From NCBI RefSeq assembly GCF_025506275.1, contig NZ_QYCP01000072.1, forward strand, positions 1 through 57,246: a stretch of DNA of 57,246 nucleotides. The letters run 5' to 3'. Source of the DNA: Brevibacterium permense. GTDB lineage: Bacteria; Actinomycetota; Actinomycetes; Actinomycetales; Brevibacteriaceae. Both the position numbers and the translations under genes were made by a program. Positions 26,128 to 35,279 of this stretch are shown here, piece by piece (position 1 is the stretch's first letter; the number at the start of each line of letters is the position of its first letter). A model generated the notes under the pieces. It worked only from the letters and a program-made list of their open reading frames with translations. It made no database searches and was not told where the DNA came from.

Positions 26128-26589
26128 ACTACTCGTTCGTGAACCGAGTGAACTGCGCTTCATCGTTGACCGAGGTGCCTCGGTATTCCTGCTGTTGCCT
26201 ACTTGGCACCAGGTCCTGGTAGTAGCCGAGCTGTTGCCCCAGTGGTCGGCGAAGTCGACAAAGGCGACTACACCAGGCAGCTGCGGCGGCTCGGAGTGCT
26301 CTATCTCAAAGGAGTCGAGAAACGACAACGCCTCGCCCAGATCTTGTACTCGAAAGCGGACTCTGTTGAGCAATGGGGATGCTTGATTTTTCCCTGACAC
26401 CTGAAACCAGCATTCTTGCCCGGCGATCGGTGCCCACTCGAAGAAATCGTCGTGCGGCTCGAACTCCGGTTCGCGACCGAACAGGGAACTGTAGAACGAT
26501 CGCACTTCGGCGGTGTCACCGGTCGGCACGTACACCTGCAACGTAAAACCGGCGGTCTGAACGGCCGTGATGTCCGGATCAATTCCCAT
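26128..26589 (-). pseudogene. VOC-family protein gene with a 1-base frameshift
   Basis: From ATG 26589 the frame gives a glyoxalase/VOC domain (TLQVYVPTGDTAEVRSFYSSLF, ECWFQVSGKNQASPLL, VVAFVDFADHWGN). Just after HWGN (near 26233) the frame drifts into SSATTRTWCQ. Restoring one base there gives LGYYQDLVPSRQQQEYRG and a natural stop at 26128, which is what this family's C-terminus looks like. Either a recent mutation or a sequencing error. Sequence and codon use are less GC-rich than the neighbours. Confidence 0.7.
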
Positions 26590-26851
26590 GGCTATTTGCT
26601 CTCTGGCGATCGGCTGCGTCGTGTGAGTGTCCGAACCATGCTCTCGGAATGCTGACCTCAAGCATTGAAAGATCAAGATAGCGGACGATGATTCCCTTCC
26701 GGTCTAACGCGGCATAGTTGCCGACCCGCACCTCTATCGGCGAAATAGCCCACGAGGAGGCGTCGTCCAAGCCGATCTTCGTCACATCATCGACCAGCAG
26801 CACCGGACCTGGCCCAAGTGCCCGTTCAGCCGGATCCTCTTCGACTATCAC
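26579..26851 (-). CDS. Small hypothetical protein, possibly a remnant
   Basis: 90 codons from GTG 26851, ending 11 nt into the VOC gene as if translationally coupled. The sequence (VLLVDDVTKIGLDDASSWAI, RKGIIVRYLDLSMLEV) is protein-like but unrecognised. The similar-looking frame continues a few codons upstream to a stop, with no ribosome site before the GTG, so this may be the 3' part of a decayed gene. Confidence 0.3.
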   Translation of the reverse strand: MIVEEDPAERALGPGPVLLVDDVTKIGLDDASSWAISPIEVRVGNYAALDRKGIIVRYLDLSMLEVSIPRAWFGHSHDAADRQRANSHGN

Positions 26852-27185
26852 GCAGGCGCGGTCGTTGACTCCTAGTTATGCAGTCTGTGGATCGGGCCGC
26901 CAATAGACATTGCGCCCGCCCGCTAAGTGGGAGGAGGCAGCAGCAGAGAGATCATCCGTGGGGGCCGCGGTGAAAGAGTGCGCGAGAATCTTCATACTTC
27001 TGTCTTCATCAGGTTGAACAGGGAATCGGGATTGACGTCTCAGTTCTCGCAGTCATTGCACGCCGAGGCGATTCACAGTTCTCGATGAGTGACCGATGGG
27101 CCACTCACCACACCCGAAGTGCCAATACGATTGCCGCCGCATATGATCAAGCTATGAATCGGGGTATGAGCAGGAGAAACGCGTC
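26852..27185. other. Non-coding stretch
   Basis: About 330 bases with lower GC and no convincing coding frame on either strand. Only the final part, with CAGGAG shortly before the ATG at 27186, is assignable: it is the upstream region and ribosome site of the lipoprotein gene. The rest is probably decayed sequence continuous with the neighbouring pseudogenes. Confidence 0.5.
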
Positions 27186-27210
27186 ATGAAGCGGATGTGG
27201 GGCGGCGGTT

Positions 27211-28662
27211 ATGGTCGCCGGTTTGGTCGTGCTGAGCGGCTGCAGCGACGGCTCCGAGAAGCCCGCTGATGCGCCCTCCCCGTCGACGGCTCCGACCCTG
27301 GCCGACCCGGTCGAACTCGACTACTACGCCACGCTGACCGTCGACGATGGTGCCGGGCATGCGCTCGTCACCGACTGGGTCGAAGAGAAGCTGCGGGCGA
27401 TCGACCCCGCAGGCAAAGAGCTGTGGAGCATCGACGCCTACGTCAATGACGAAGGCGGAGGCTCAGAAGCCTATTCCGCGGGAGACCTGGTGATCGTCAA
27501 CGACTACTCGGGAACGGTCACCGCCTACACCTGGGAAGACGGCGAAGAAGCCTGGTCATTCGACATTCCCGGCCCCGACGATGCGTGTCATGAGCAGACG
27601 GGATTCGGCTCCCGGTCGACAGGTCTCGGAAATCGCCTTCGCGAGGACGATCTGCTTCTGCTCGAATACAGCGGCATGCGAATGGACGGGGACTGCGCTC
27701 CCACCTCGGAAGCCGGCAATGCGGTGATGTTCGCCCTTGACCCATCGACAGGTGCCGAAGCTTGGCCGTCGCTGTCGATCGATGATGACGGCCGGACCTT
27801 CGGCGGCTCTCTGATTCGCCTCGCGCCGGACCGGAAGAGTGCTGTCATGTCATGGAAGTCCGGGGAAGACTCCATGGTCACCCGGATCTCGTTGGATTCA
27901 GGTCACCAGGTCACCGTTCCCATCACCGCGGCTCGATCGATCGACGACACCGGAGTCGAGCACTTCGACGTCTTCCCGACAAGCGATGAGACTACGCTGA
28001 CCTACCTCTTCGGAGCCGAGGACCCCGATGACCCGATGAGCCAGGCGTTCAGCAGAGTGGCTGAGCTGACCGTTCCGGCAGGGCTCAAGGAATCCGACGG
28101 ACCGACATTGGACTCCGACGACCAATTCGACGGAGCGAAGATGGAGGACACAACCGATCCGGTGTGCTCAACCGACCTCACCTATACGCCTGAAGGTCAG
28201 CCTGCATGTCTGCAGGCGCAGCTGTTTGCTTCAGCGGTCAAGTATCAGGGGTCGGACGGGTCGCCGGAAGGATGGTTCGCGGATGCACCCGAGATGGCGG
28301 TCGATACGCTGCTCTACACGGGTTCGCCCAAGACCGTTCCATTCGACAGCAGCGGGAAGGCCGCCGTCCTTGCACCGGGTCCAGATGGAGGGGCGGTCGC
28401 CATCGATGCGGCGACCGGGAAGACGGCCTGGAACACCGGAAAGTACAGGTCGACCACACCATGGGGTGGCCAAGGAGTACTGCCAGACGTCGGACTCGTC
28501 GTGCTCACCGACAACAAGAAGACGAGCTTCTACGATACGGATACCGGCCGACTTGTCGATGAGCACAAGGCCGACGAGTACGATCAGCTGACCTCGGGCT
28601 TCAGCACAGTCCTCGTCGCCGGCGAGAAGTCGACGACGATGTGGGCAGTGGTCGACAAATGA
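27211..28662 (+). CDS. Secreted lipoprotein with PQQ-like beta-propeller repeats
   Basis: 483 residues. MVAGLVVLSGCSDG provides a lipobox (LSGC), so the mature protein is probably anchored at the outer face of the membrane. Repeated blades of the type VTDWVEEKLRAIDPAGKELW, GTVTAYTWEDGEEAWSFD and GGAVAIDAATGKTAWNTGKY indicate a PQQ-like/WD-type propeller. The best ribosome site (CAGGAG) serves an ATG at 27186 in another frame: removing one T near 27209-27210 would join MKRMWGG to the lipoprotein frame and supply the basic signal-peptide start now missing. So the start is either a weak ATG at 27211 or the gene is frameshifted at its 5' end. Confidence 0.7.
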   Translation: MVAGLVVLSGCSDGSEKPADAPSPSTAPTLADPVELDYYATLTVDDGAGHALVTDWVEEKLRAIDPAGKELWSIDAYVNDEGGGSEAYSAGDLVIVNDYSGTVTAYTWEDGEEAWSFDIPGPDDACHEQTGFGSRSTGLGNRLREDDLLLLEYSGMRMDGDCAPTSEAGNAVMFALDPSTGAEAWPSLSIDDDGRTFGGSLIRLAPDRKSAVMSWKSGEDSMVTRISLDSGHQVTVPITAARSIDDTGVEHFDVFPTSDETTLTYLFGAEDPDDPMSQAFSRVAELTVPAGLKESDGPTLDSDDQFDGAKMEDTTDPVCSTDLTYTPEGQPACLQAQLFASAVKYQGSDGSPEGWFADAPEMAVDTLLYTGSPKTVPFDSSGKAAVLAPGPDGGAVAIDAATGKTAWNTGKYRSTTPWGGQGVLPDVGLVVLTDNKKTSFYDTDTGRLVDEHKADEYDQLTSGFSTVLVAGEKSTTMWAVVDK

Positions 28663-28945
28663 ACTACCTGGCCACCGTTGTGGTCCGGGGTGGGCGTCGG
28701 TAGGTCCGGAACCGAACCGGCCGCACCGACGTCCTGTCCGACTGTCAGATGAATAACTGATAGGTAATCGGCCGTATCGTCACACCAGGTGAGAGGCGCA
28801 GGCTCTCGGGACGGAGAGCGCCGCAACGCCCGAATCGACTCGTCTCGACTACGGAGTTTCACCTCATACCGGTAGTCTGTTCCCTGCACATCGGGACGGC
28901 CGCGCGCATGCGCAGCGCAGTCCAGGTCGAGACAGCGGAGGTGAC

Positions 28946-30688
28946 ATGGCAGGCGAAGACGAGACGTTTCCGCCCCGCCCGGTGACCCCGCCGAACCGCC
29001 GCATCGGTGCTCTGTCCGGCAATACCAAGGGCATCAGCACATCCGCAGACACCGCCACCGAGGCGGCTCCCGGTCGATCCGCGGACGCGGACTCCCAGCA
29101 GCCCCCGGTCTCCCAAGGTCTCGCAGTCGCGCAGCCCGGAGACGACGATGCGGACGTCTCGGCGTTGGACATCACCCTTCCCCACGTCGGGGAACTCACC
29201 TCGGCGAGTGAAGACGCCATCGTCGACCCTTCGGAAGCGGTTCTCGAAAGCATCGACCTCGACACCTGGAAATGGCCGGAGTTCTTCGCCTTTGCGCTCA
29301 CCCGGATGCAGGAGATCTTCCCGACCGGCGGCATCCCGCGCGGCATCGGGCCGGTGCGCGAATACGTCACCGAAGACAACGACTTCCGATCCTTGACCAT
29401 CGACCGCGAGAAATGGCCGGCCGCCGACGAGGACTGGACCACCGTCGGCGACGTCCTCGCCGACACCCACACCGACGCCTGGCTCGTCACCCGGAACGGA
29501 GTGGCGCTGGCCGAGGAATACGCCTGGCCGATGAAGCCCGCCCGCCAGCACATGCTCTTCTCCGTGAGCAAGTCCATCGTCGCCACCGTCATCGGTGCGC
29601 TCGCCGACGCCGGACTGCTGCGCCCCACCGACCTCGTCACCACGCATGTGCCTGCACTGGCTGAGAGCGGATATGCGGGAGCCACCATTCGCGACCTGCT
29701 CGACATGCGTTCGGGAATCAAGTTCTCCGAGGAGTACCTCGAGGAGGACTCCGAGATCCGAGCACTGTTCGAAGCGGTCGATTTCGCGCCCCGATCGGCC
29801 GCCTCGGCGAAGGGGATCAAGAACTTTCTCACCGGGCTGACCAGCGACCGCGAACACGGCTCTGCCTTCGTCTACCGCAGTTGCGAAACCGACGTGCTCG
29901 CCTGGATCGCCGAGGCGGTCACCGGCCAGCCGTTCTCCATCGTCGCCAGCGAATACGTGTGGTCGCGCATCGGCGCCGCCCACGCAGCCCAAGTCTGCCA
30001 GGACCGGTGGGGCGGATCGATCGCCGACGGTGCCATCAGTGCCACCCTGCGCGACCTCGCCCGCTTCGGTGAAATGATCGCCCGAGGCGGCACCACGGAC
30101 AACGGCGAACGCGTGCTTTCGGCGGAATGGGTCGACGACATCTTCACCGGTGCTGAGGACTCCGCTAAGGTCTTCGCCGCGTCCCCGTCCGGACGCTCCT
30201 ACCCGGGCGGAAAGTATCGCAGCCAGTTCTGGATGCCCTCGGCCGACCGCAACGTCGTTATCGGCATCGGCATCCACGGCCAGATGCTCTACATCGACCG
30301 CGCCACGCAGACCGTCGGAGTCAAGCTGTCGAGCGACCCGGAACCGGTGAGCCTCGCGGCCCAGCACGGCGCCCTGGCCATGTTCGAAGCCATCGCCGAG
30401 GCGGTCCCGACCGCTGGTCAGACGCCTGCAGACCCTGCACCCACCGAGTCGGCTCCCCGGAACGCTGCACCGGGCACCTCGTCTGCAGTGCCGAGCGCAG
30501 CTGCTCCCGCCGACCCGACTCCGGCAGCCCCAGCAGCTGCAGACCCTGTATCTGCAGCGCCCGTGCCTGCGCTGAACGAAGCAGCGATTGCGCCTCCTGA
30601 GGCCGCGCCTGCCGCAGCCGCACCTCAGGAACCGCCTCTGCCGGGAGCGCAGGCTGCCCCTCTCATCGGCCAGAACACTCTCTACTGA
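28946..30688 (+). CDS. NylB-like serine hydrolase (beta-lactamase fold)
   Basis: 580 residues. Ser206 and Lys209 in HMLFSVSKS form the SxxK motif and Tyr310 in VYRSCETDVLAW the second catalytic element; IGIGIHGQMLYIDR and VGVKLSS near the core's end match 6-aminohexanoate-dimer hydrolase (NylB) and related carboxylesterases. The natural substrate is unknown; esters or cyclic/linear amides are possible. The N-terminal 75 residues are low-complexity and the last 150 are an Ala/Pro-rich tail, both unlike NylB (about 392 residues). No signal peptide is visible, so it is probably cytosolic. GGAGGTGAC precedes ATG 28946. Confidence 0.82.
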   Translation: MAGEDETFPPRPVTPPNRRIGALSGNTKGISTSADTATEAAPGRSADADSQQPPVSQGLAVAQPGDDDADVSALDITLPHVGELTSASEDAIVDPSEAVLESIDLDTWKWPEFFAFALTRMQEIFPTGGIPRGIGPVREYVTEDNDFRSLTIDREKWPAADEDWTTVGDVLADTHTDAWLVTRNGVALAEEYAWPMKPARQHMLFSVSKSIVATVIGALADAGLLRPTDLVTTHVPALAESGYAGATIRDLLDMRSGIKFSEEYLEEDSEIRALFEAVDFAPRSAASAKGIKNFLTGLTSDREHGSAFVYRSCETDVLAWIAEAVTGQPFSIVASEYVWSRIGAAHAAQVCQDRWGGSIADGAISATLRDLARFGEMIARGGTTDNGERVLSAEWVDDIFTGAEDSAKVFAASPSGRSYPGGKYRSQFWMPSADRNVVIGIGIHGQMLYIDRATQTVGVKLSSDPEPVSLAAQHGALAMFEAIAEAVPTAGQTPADPAPTESAPRNAAPGTSSAVPSAAAPADPTPAAPAAADPVSAAPVPALNEAAIAPPEAAPAAAAPQEPPLPGAQAAPLIGQNTLY

Positions 30689-30701
30689 GATCGAGCGGTT
30701 C

Positions 30702-30775
30702 GCGTGTCTCCTGCGGGCGGATCCACCGCGAAACAGCGCGGATACTCGAAACGGATCCACCCACAGGAGAAACGC
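30702..30775 (+). terminator. Long inverted repeat after the serine hydrolase gene
   Basis: Imperfect 24-base arms (30702-30725, GCGTGTCTCCTGCGGGCGGA onward, and 30752-30775) are separated by 26 bases, starting 13 bp after the stop codon. Position suggests transcription termination; no T tract. Confidence 0.55.
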
Positions 30776-30904
30776 CGGCCGCAGTCCCGTCCGGCGCAGC
30801 TGTGTACTTGTCGATCCGACTCTTAGGTGACAATTCCGTAGCGATTGATGCGGGGACTCGGTAGCGTGAAGATCGGAATGACACCGATCACAGGAGATAT
30901 GACC

Positions 30905-31246
30905 ATGACCGACTTCTTCGACCGCGAGACCGACCGCAAGTACGACAGGGCCTACAAGGAAACCACTCCCGACATCCTCAAGGCCTTCGGCGAGTTCAAC
31001 AATGCTGTCTTCGCTTCCGAAGGTCGTGAGATCCCGCTGAAATACCGTGAGCTCATCGCCTACGCCGTCGGTTTGACCACCCAGTGTGCCTACTGCATCG
31101 ATGCGCATTCGAATGCCGCCGTCAAGGCCGGCGCCACGGAGACCGAACTGGCAGAGACTGCCTGGACTGCCTCGGCTCTCCGCGCAGGTGGAGCATATGC
31201 CCACGGTCGTCTGGGCTTCAAGCTCACCGGGGTCCACGAGCATTGA
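30905..31246 (+). CDS. AhpD-like carboxymuconolactone decarboxylase-family protein
   Basis: 113 residues. The alkylhydroperoxidase signature CxxCxxxH is present as CAYCIDAHSNAAVKAGATET, following PLKYRELIAYAVGL. Small AhpD-type proteins use the two Cys for peroxide reduction or as thiol partners. ATG at 30905 is preferred to ATG 30899, because AGGAG ends at 30896 and only the former has suitable spacing. The GlxA-type regulator follows after 46 bp on the same strand and may control it. Confidence 0.88.
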   Translation: MTDFFDRETDRKYDRAYKETTPDILKAFGEFNNAVFASEGREIPLKYRELIAYAVGLTTQCAYCIDAHSNAAVKAGATETELAETAWTASALRAGGAYAHGRLGFKLTGVHEH

Positions 31247-31292
31247 GTTCGCCCCCGGGGCGAGTCCCGATTGCCTAGACTGAGAGGCGATC

Positions 31293-32390
31293 ATGAGTGA
31301 CGAGCCCCGCACCCTTCCGCGTAGGACACCCCGTTCCCGCCCGCACCGCATCCTCGTGCTGGCACTGGACGGGGTGTCTGCCATGGATCTCGGCGTCCCC
31401 ATCCAGGTCTTCGGCCGGGAGTCGAACGCAGCCACAGACCGCACCCGCACCGAGGCGGCCCCACGCCCCCAGCCGAATCCGAGCGGTGAGGCGGCTTCCG
31501 CTGTGCCCGGCGGACGGCCGACGACCGTGCCCGCAGGCAGCTGGCCCTATGAAGTAGAGGTCTGTGGCATCACCGCAGGAAAGGTGACCGGCTCGGACGG
31601 GCTCGACTATTCCGTCGACCAGGGACTTCACGCCCTGGAGACCGCGGACACGATCATCCTGCCGGGTGCCACCTCGGCGGTGGCAGAAGAACCACCGGCC
31701 TCGGTCATCGGAGCGCTCCTCTCGGCATTCGAACGCGGCGCGCGGATCGCTGCCATCTCCACCGGCACCTTCGTCCTTGCGCGCACCGGACTGCTCGTCG
31801 GACGACGCGCCACCACGCACTGGTCGACGGCGAAGGAGCTCGCCCGACGGTTCCCCTCGATCAAGGTCGACGAAAACGTCCTCTTCATCGACGAAGGGCA
31901 GCTGCTGACCTCCGCCGGAGCAGCCTCGGCGATCGATCTGTGCCTCCACCTCATCCGCAGCGATCACGGCGTCGGACTGTCCAACCAGGTCGCCCGGCGA
32001 CTCGTCGCCGCCGCCTATCGCAGCGCCGGCCAGGCGCAGTACGTGCCGCGCAGCGTGCCTGACCCGCTCGGCGACGACTTCGCCGACACCCGCGAATGGG
32101 CGCTTCAGCACATCGGCGAGAAGATCACCCTGCGGGATCTCGCCGCCAATGCCGGAGTCTCCGTGCGCACCTTCTCCCGCCGCTTCGTCGAAGACACCGG
32201 CTACACGCCCATGCAGTGGGTGCTCAGAGCTCGAGTCGATGTCGCCCGGGAACTCTTGGAGAACTCCGACCTGGGCATCGAACAGATCGCTGACCAGGTG
32301 GGACTCGGAACGGGTGCGAATCTGCGGATGCACTTTCAGCGCATCCTCTCGACCTCCCCGAACGACTACCGTCACTCTTTCCAGGGCTGA
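31293..32390 (+). CDS. GlxA-type AraC-family transcriptional regulator
   Basis: 365 residues. An N-terminal DJ-1/PfpI-like domain (ILVLALDGVSAMDLGVPIQV, DTIILPGATSAVAEE, IAAISTGTFVLARTGLLVGR) carries a Thr in the usual Cys position, so it is a sensor fold rather than an enzyme. The C-terminal AraC double helix-turn-helix is complete (ITLRDLAANAGVSVRTFSRR, LGIEQIADQVGLGTGANLRM). A low-complexity Pro/Ala stretch (about residues 48-80) is inserted in the first domain. Target unknown; the AhpD-like gene upstream is the obvious candidate. Confidence 0.88.
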   Translation: MSDEPRTLPRRTPRSRPHRILVLALDGVSAMDLGVPIQVFGRESNAATDRTRTEAAPRPQPNPSGEAASAVPGGRPTTVPAGSWPYEVEVCGITAGKVTGSDGLDYSVDQGLHALETADTIILPGATSAVAEEPPASVIGALLSAFERGARIAAISTGTFVLARTGLLVGRRATTHWSTAKELARRFPSIKVDENVLFIDEGQLLTSAGAASAIDLCLHLIRSDHGVGLSNQVARRLVAAAYRSAGQAQYVPRSVPDPLGDDFADTREWALQHIGEKITLRDLAANAGVSVRTFSRRFVEDTGYTPMQWVLRARVDVARELLENSDLGIEQIADQVGLGTGANLRMHFQRILSTSPNDYRHSFQG

Positions 32391-32632
32391 AAGCGGGCGC
32401 TCGCCAGGGCGAGGATCTGAAACTTCCGGGCCGAGCTGGCGCATTATTCGGCACATTTCAGGGAACCGGATCACACGAAGACAAAGGTGGCCAGAAACTT
32501 TCGACCTTTGGCAATACGACTGGCGAGAACCTTGCGTAGATTGTCTGCCTGGCCACTGTTGACGTTTGTGGAAATCGCCCATGATGGAGATATCAAGACG
32601 AATCCCGTGTTCAACATCTACAAGGAGTGACA

Positions 32633-33628
32633 TTGACCCGCATCGCCATCAACGGTTTCGGTCGCATCGGACGCAGCACCCTGCGCGCGCTGATCGAGCG
32701 CGGCAGCGAGCTCGAGGTCGTGGCCATCAACGACCTGGGCCCCGTGGACGATCTGGCTCGGCTGCTGAAGTTCGACACCACCCTCGGGCGCTTCAACCAT
32801 GACGTCGAGGCCACGGATGATGAGATCGTCATCGACGGCAAGGCCATCGAGGTCTTCGCCGAGAAGGATCCGGCCAAACTGCCCTGGGGCGAGCTCGACA
32901 TCGACATCGCGCTCGAATCGACCGGCCGCTTCACCAAGGCCGAAAAGGCCAGCGCCCACATCACCGCCGGCGCGAAGAAGGTCCTCGTCTCCGCTCCCTC
33001 GAAGGGTGCCGACGTCACCCTCGCCTACGGAGTGAACAACGAGGCGTACAAGCCCGAGCACACCGTCATATCCAACGCCTCCTGCACGACGAACGCCCTG
33101 GCCCCGCTGGCCAAGGTCCTTGACGACCTCGCCGGAATCGAGCAGGGCTTCATGACCACCGTCCACGCCTACACCGGTGACCAGATGGTCCAGGACGGCC
33201 CGCACAAGGACCCCCGCCGTGCCCGTGCCGCCGCCGAGAACATGATCCCCACCTCGACAGGGGCGGCCAAAGCCATCGGCCTCGTCCTCCCGCAACTCGA
33301 CGGCAAGCTGTCCGGCGATGCAATCCGCGTGCCCGTCCCGGTCGGATCGATCGTCGAGATCAACACGACCGTCTCCCGCGAGGTCACCCGCGACGAGGTG
33401 CTCGACGCCTACAAGAAGGCCGCCGAGGGCGAGCTCAAGGGCATCCTCGACTATGAGGCCGAGCCCGTCGTCTCCTCCGATATCGTCGGTCAGCCTGCTT
33501 CGTCGATCTTCGACTCCGCGCTCACCCGCGTCGTCGGCAACCACGTCAAGGTCGTTGCCTGGTATGACAACGAGTGGGGCTTCTCCAATCGTGTCGTCGA
33601 CAACCTCGAGTTCATCGGCAAGAACTGA
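32633..33628 (+). CDS. gap: Glyceraldehyde-3-phosphate dehydrogenase, type I
   Basis: 331 residues. TRIAINGFGRIGRSTLRALI is the NAD-binding start; catalytic Cys151 (SNASCTTNAL) and His178 (TTVHAYTGDQ) are present; WYDNEWGFSNR closes the domain. Oxidises glyceraldehyde 3-phosphate in glycolysis. AAGGAG at 32622-32627 has five bases to a TTG at 32633, giving MTRIAING; a GTG two codons earlier overlaps the ribosome site. A possible -35 TTGACG is at 32559 but I see no convincing -10. Not next to pgk or tpi, so this may be one of two gap genes in the genome. Confidence 0.95.
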   Translation: MTRIAINGFGRIGRSTLRALIERGSELEVVAINDLGPVDDLARLLKFDTTLGRFNHDVEATDDEIVIDGKAIEVFAEKDPAKLPWGELDIDIALESTGRFTKAEKASAHITAGAKKVLVSAPSKGADVTLAYGVNNEAYKPEHTVISNASCTTNALAPLAKVLDDLAGIEQGFMTTVHAYTGDQMVQDGPHKDPRRARAAAENMIPTSTGAAKAIGLVLPQLDGKLSGDAIRVPVPVGSIVEINTTVSREVTRDEVLDAYKKAAEGELKGILDYEAEPVVSSDIVGQPASSIFDSALTRVVGNHVKVVAWYDNEWGFSNRVVDNLEFIGKN

Positions 33629-33710
33629 CGTTCTCCGCTGATGTTTCCCGGCGCTCGTCGCCGGCGGCATTTTCGGCGCCGAGGTGGTTCCTCGGGGTCA
33701 ACGGATGCAA

Positions 33711-33757
33711 CTGTGGCCTCGTATCCGCTCAACGCGGATTCGAGGCCACAGCCTTTT
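33711..33757 (+). terminator. Strong hairpin terminator after gap
   Basis: CTGTGGCCTCG...ATCCGC pairs with GCGGAT...CGAGGCCACAG around a five-base loop (33711-33751), followed by CCTTTT. Lies between the convergent ends of gap and the small HTH gene. Confidence 0.8.
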
Positions 33758-33836
33758 GCTGCTCCGGGAGCCTGGTCGTCACTGAGCATGCCTGCGCCCA
33801 AAAGACCCCGGCGCAGAGCTGTCTTCGTCGAGGAGC

Positions 33837-34154
33837 TCAGACGTCGTCGGCGCCGGGGGTGCCGCCTTCGTCTTCCCAGCGTTCGATGGCGCGGACCTTT
33901 GCGCGGCTGAACTTCAGGCGGATGCCGTAGCCGCCATCCTTGCCGTCGGGAATGAACCGTGCGCCGTACTGTTCGAGGGCGAGGATGAGTCGACGCTCCT
34001 GCTCGGCGGTCAGGTCCGCTGTCCCCTTTTCGTAGTCCTTGAGTTCGGACTTGTCGATCTCAGCTTTGTCTGCCACGTGCTTGGCCGAGACCTGGCAGAG
34101 GATCCGCGTTGCGCGTGCCAGGGGGCCGTCGATGATGATCTCTTCTGTGCTCAT
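33837..34154 (-). CDS. Small XRE-like helix-turn-helix protein
   Basis: 105 residues. LCQVSAKHVADKAEIDKSELKDYEKG resembles the first helices of an XRE/Cro domain, and AEQERRLILALEQYGARF with IPDGKDGGYGIRLKF resembles the C-terminal part seen in small phage-type regulators (the 'lrALE..Gv.f' pattern). Probably DNA-binding; target unknown. Start ATG 34154 with AGGTGGAG upstream. Isolated, convergent with gap. Confidence 0.6.
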   Translation of the reverse strand: MSTEEIIIDGPLARATRILCQVSAKHVADKAEIDKSELKDYEKGTADLTAEQERRLILALEQYGARFIPDGKDGGYGIRLKFSRAKVRAIERWEDEGGTPGADDV

Positions 34155-34413
34155 GGCTCCACCTTGCCAGAGCCCGTCAGGCGTGCCAAGGCAGAGGGAC
34201 TCTTACGAGGGTGGCGGTTTCCCCTGGTGAGACGGTACGTGGCACGACGCCGTCCAAAGAAATGCGCCTCTCGCGATCTCATATGAATGATTCGTTCTAT
34301 TCTGCTCCGATCAAGGTATGTCAGTGCCTTCGGATAGTGTTTCATCATGCCTCCGACAGTGGAGTCAGGGGCGCCGCATTGCATGGTGCGATGCATGACG
34401 GAAGGTCAGAACA

Positions 34414-35217
34414 ATGGAGATCACGACCAGCAGCATCAGAGAATTGGCGTGGAGCTGTGAAGAGTTCCTGGACGACCGAGGGGAGCCGCGATCAATCAGC
34501 TATCCGGGCAGTCTCGCTCTGTGCATTCTCGACGCGCTCTACTCGACGGGTTCGCACCCGACGGCGGTCGACAACGTCACCAATCGCTATATCGAACGGC
34601 ACGGTGAATCCGATGGGGCGAAATCACTGCGGTATTCGATCGCAGAGGCCGGCGGGCCCGAGGTGTGGGCGCGAGAGGTGATCTGCAACGTCAAGCCCGC
34701 CAACGTGCAGCCGGGCGCCATGCTCAGGGCCGAGGTGGTCGACCGCGCCACTCGAGTGATGGCCGATCACGGTATCGACACCGTTGAGCACCTGCTCGCA
34801 GCGGTCAGAGAAGAACCGTGTATCGGGCCACATGCCAATGTGGTGGCAAAGGCCTGGAGAGCACTTCCCAGTCAGAGATCGGGATTCTCATGGCGCAATC
34901 TGCTCATGATCGCAGGCTCGCCTCATTTCGATATCGACTACCGGGTGAAGGGCTATTTCAATCAGATTGTCGGGTGGTACCCCATAGCCACGGACGAGTA
35001 TGTGCTTGAACTGATCGGCGCTGCCGCCGACTTCCTCGGTGTTGAGGAGCACGAGATCCGGCGAATTGTCTGGCAGATCTCGCGCCGTCGGCTTCGGCCG
35101 AATCCTCGACGCGAGATGTGCCCTTGGCCGTACGGCCTCGAGCTCGAGGCAGGCGAGGACGTCGACGATGAGTCGTGGGAGTCGTCCTTCGGCTTCGAAG
35201 GTTCGGCGATCAGCTAG
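34414..35217 (+). CDS. Hypothetical protein
   Basis: 267 residues, not recognised. Mostly helical in appearance and soluble, with an LALCILDALYSTGSHPTAVD segment, a central MADHGIDTVEHLLAAV stretch that may be a helix-hairpin-helix, and MIAGSPHFDIDYRVKGYFNQ. The order (small-residue helices, HhH-like motif) recalls heme- or DNA-binding orphan proteins of actinobacteria but I cannot assign it. ATG 34414 follows GGAAGG. The 259-bp region before it is AT-richer than average and shows no other gene. Confidence 0.65.
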   Translation: MEITTSSIRELAWSCEEFLDDRGEPRSISYPGSLALCILDALYSTGSHPTAVDNVTNRYIERHGESDGAKSLRYSIAEAGGPEVWAREVICNVKPANVQPGAMLRAEVVDRATRVMADHGIDTVEHLLAAVREEPCIGPHANVVAKAWRALPSQRSGFSWRNLLMIAGSPHFDIDYRVKGYFNQIVGWYPIATDEYVLELIGAAADFLGVEEHEIRRIVWQISRRRLRPNPRREMCPWPYGLELEAGEDVDDESWESSFGFEGSAIS

Positions 35218-35279
35218 AGCGACTGGTCTGGTATGGAATACGTCGATCCACGCGGGAGCGCCGCGCCTTTCTGACCGTT

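Noticed and set aside
30820..30840. TTAGGTGACAATTC as a second iron box
   Set aside because: Only half of the DtxR palindrome is present and the downstream gene has no iron link.
28859..31450. 863-codon open frame on the minus strand
   Set aside because: It is antisense to the NylB-like, AhpD-like and regulator genes, all with clear family motifs and ribosome sites; its translation is Arg/Gly-rich without domains, as expected of GC-rich shadows.
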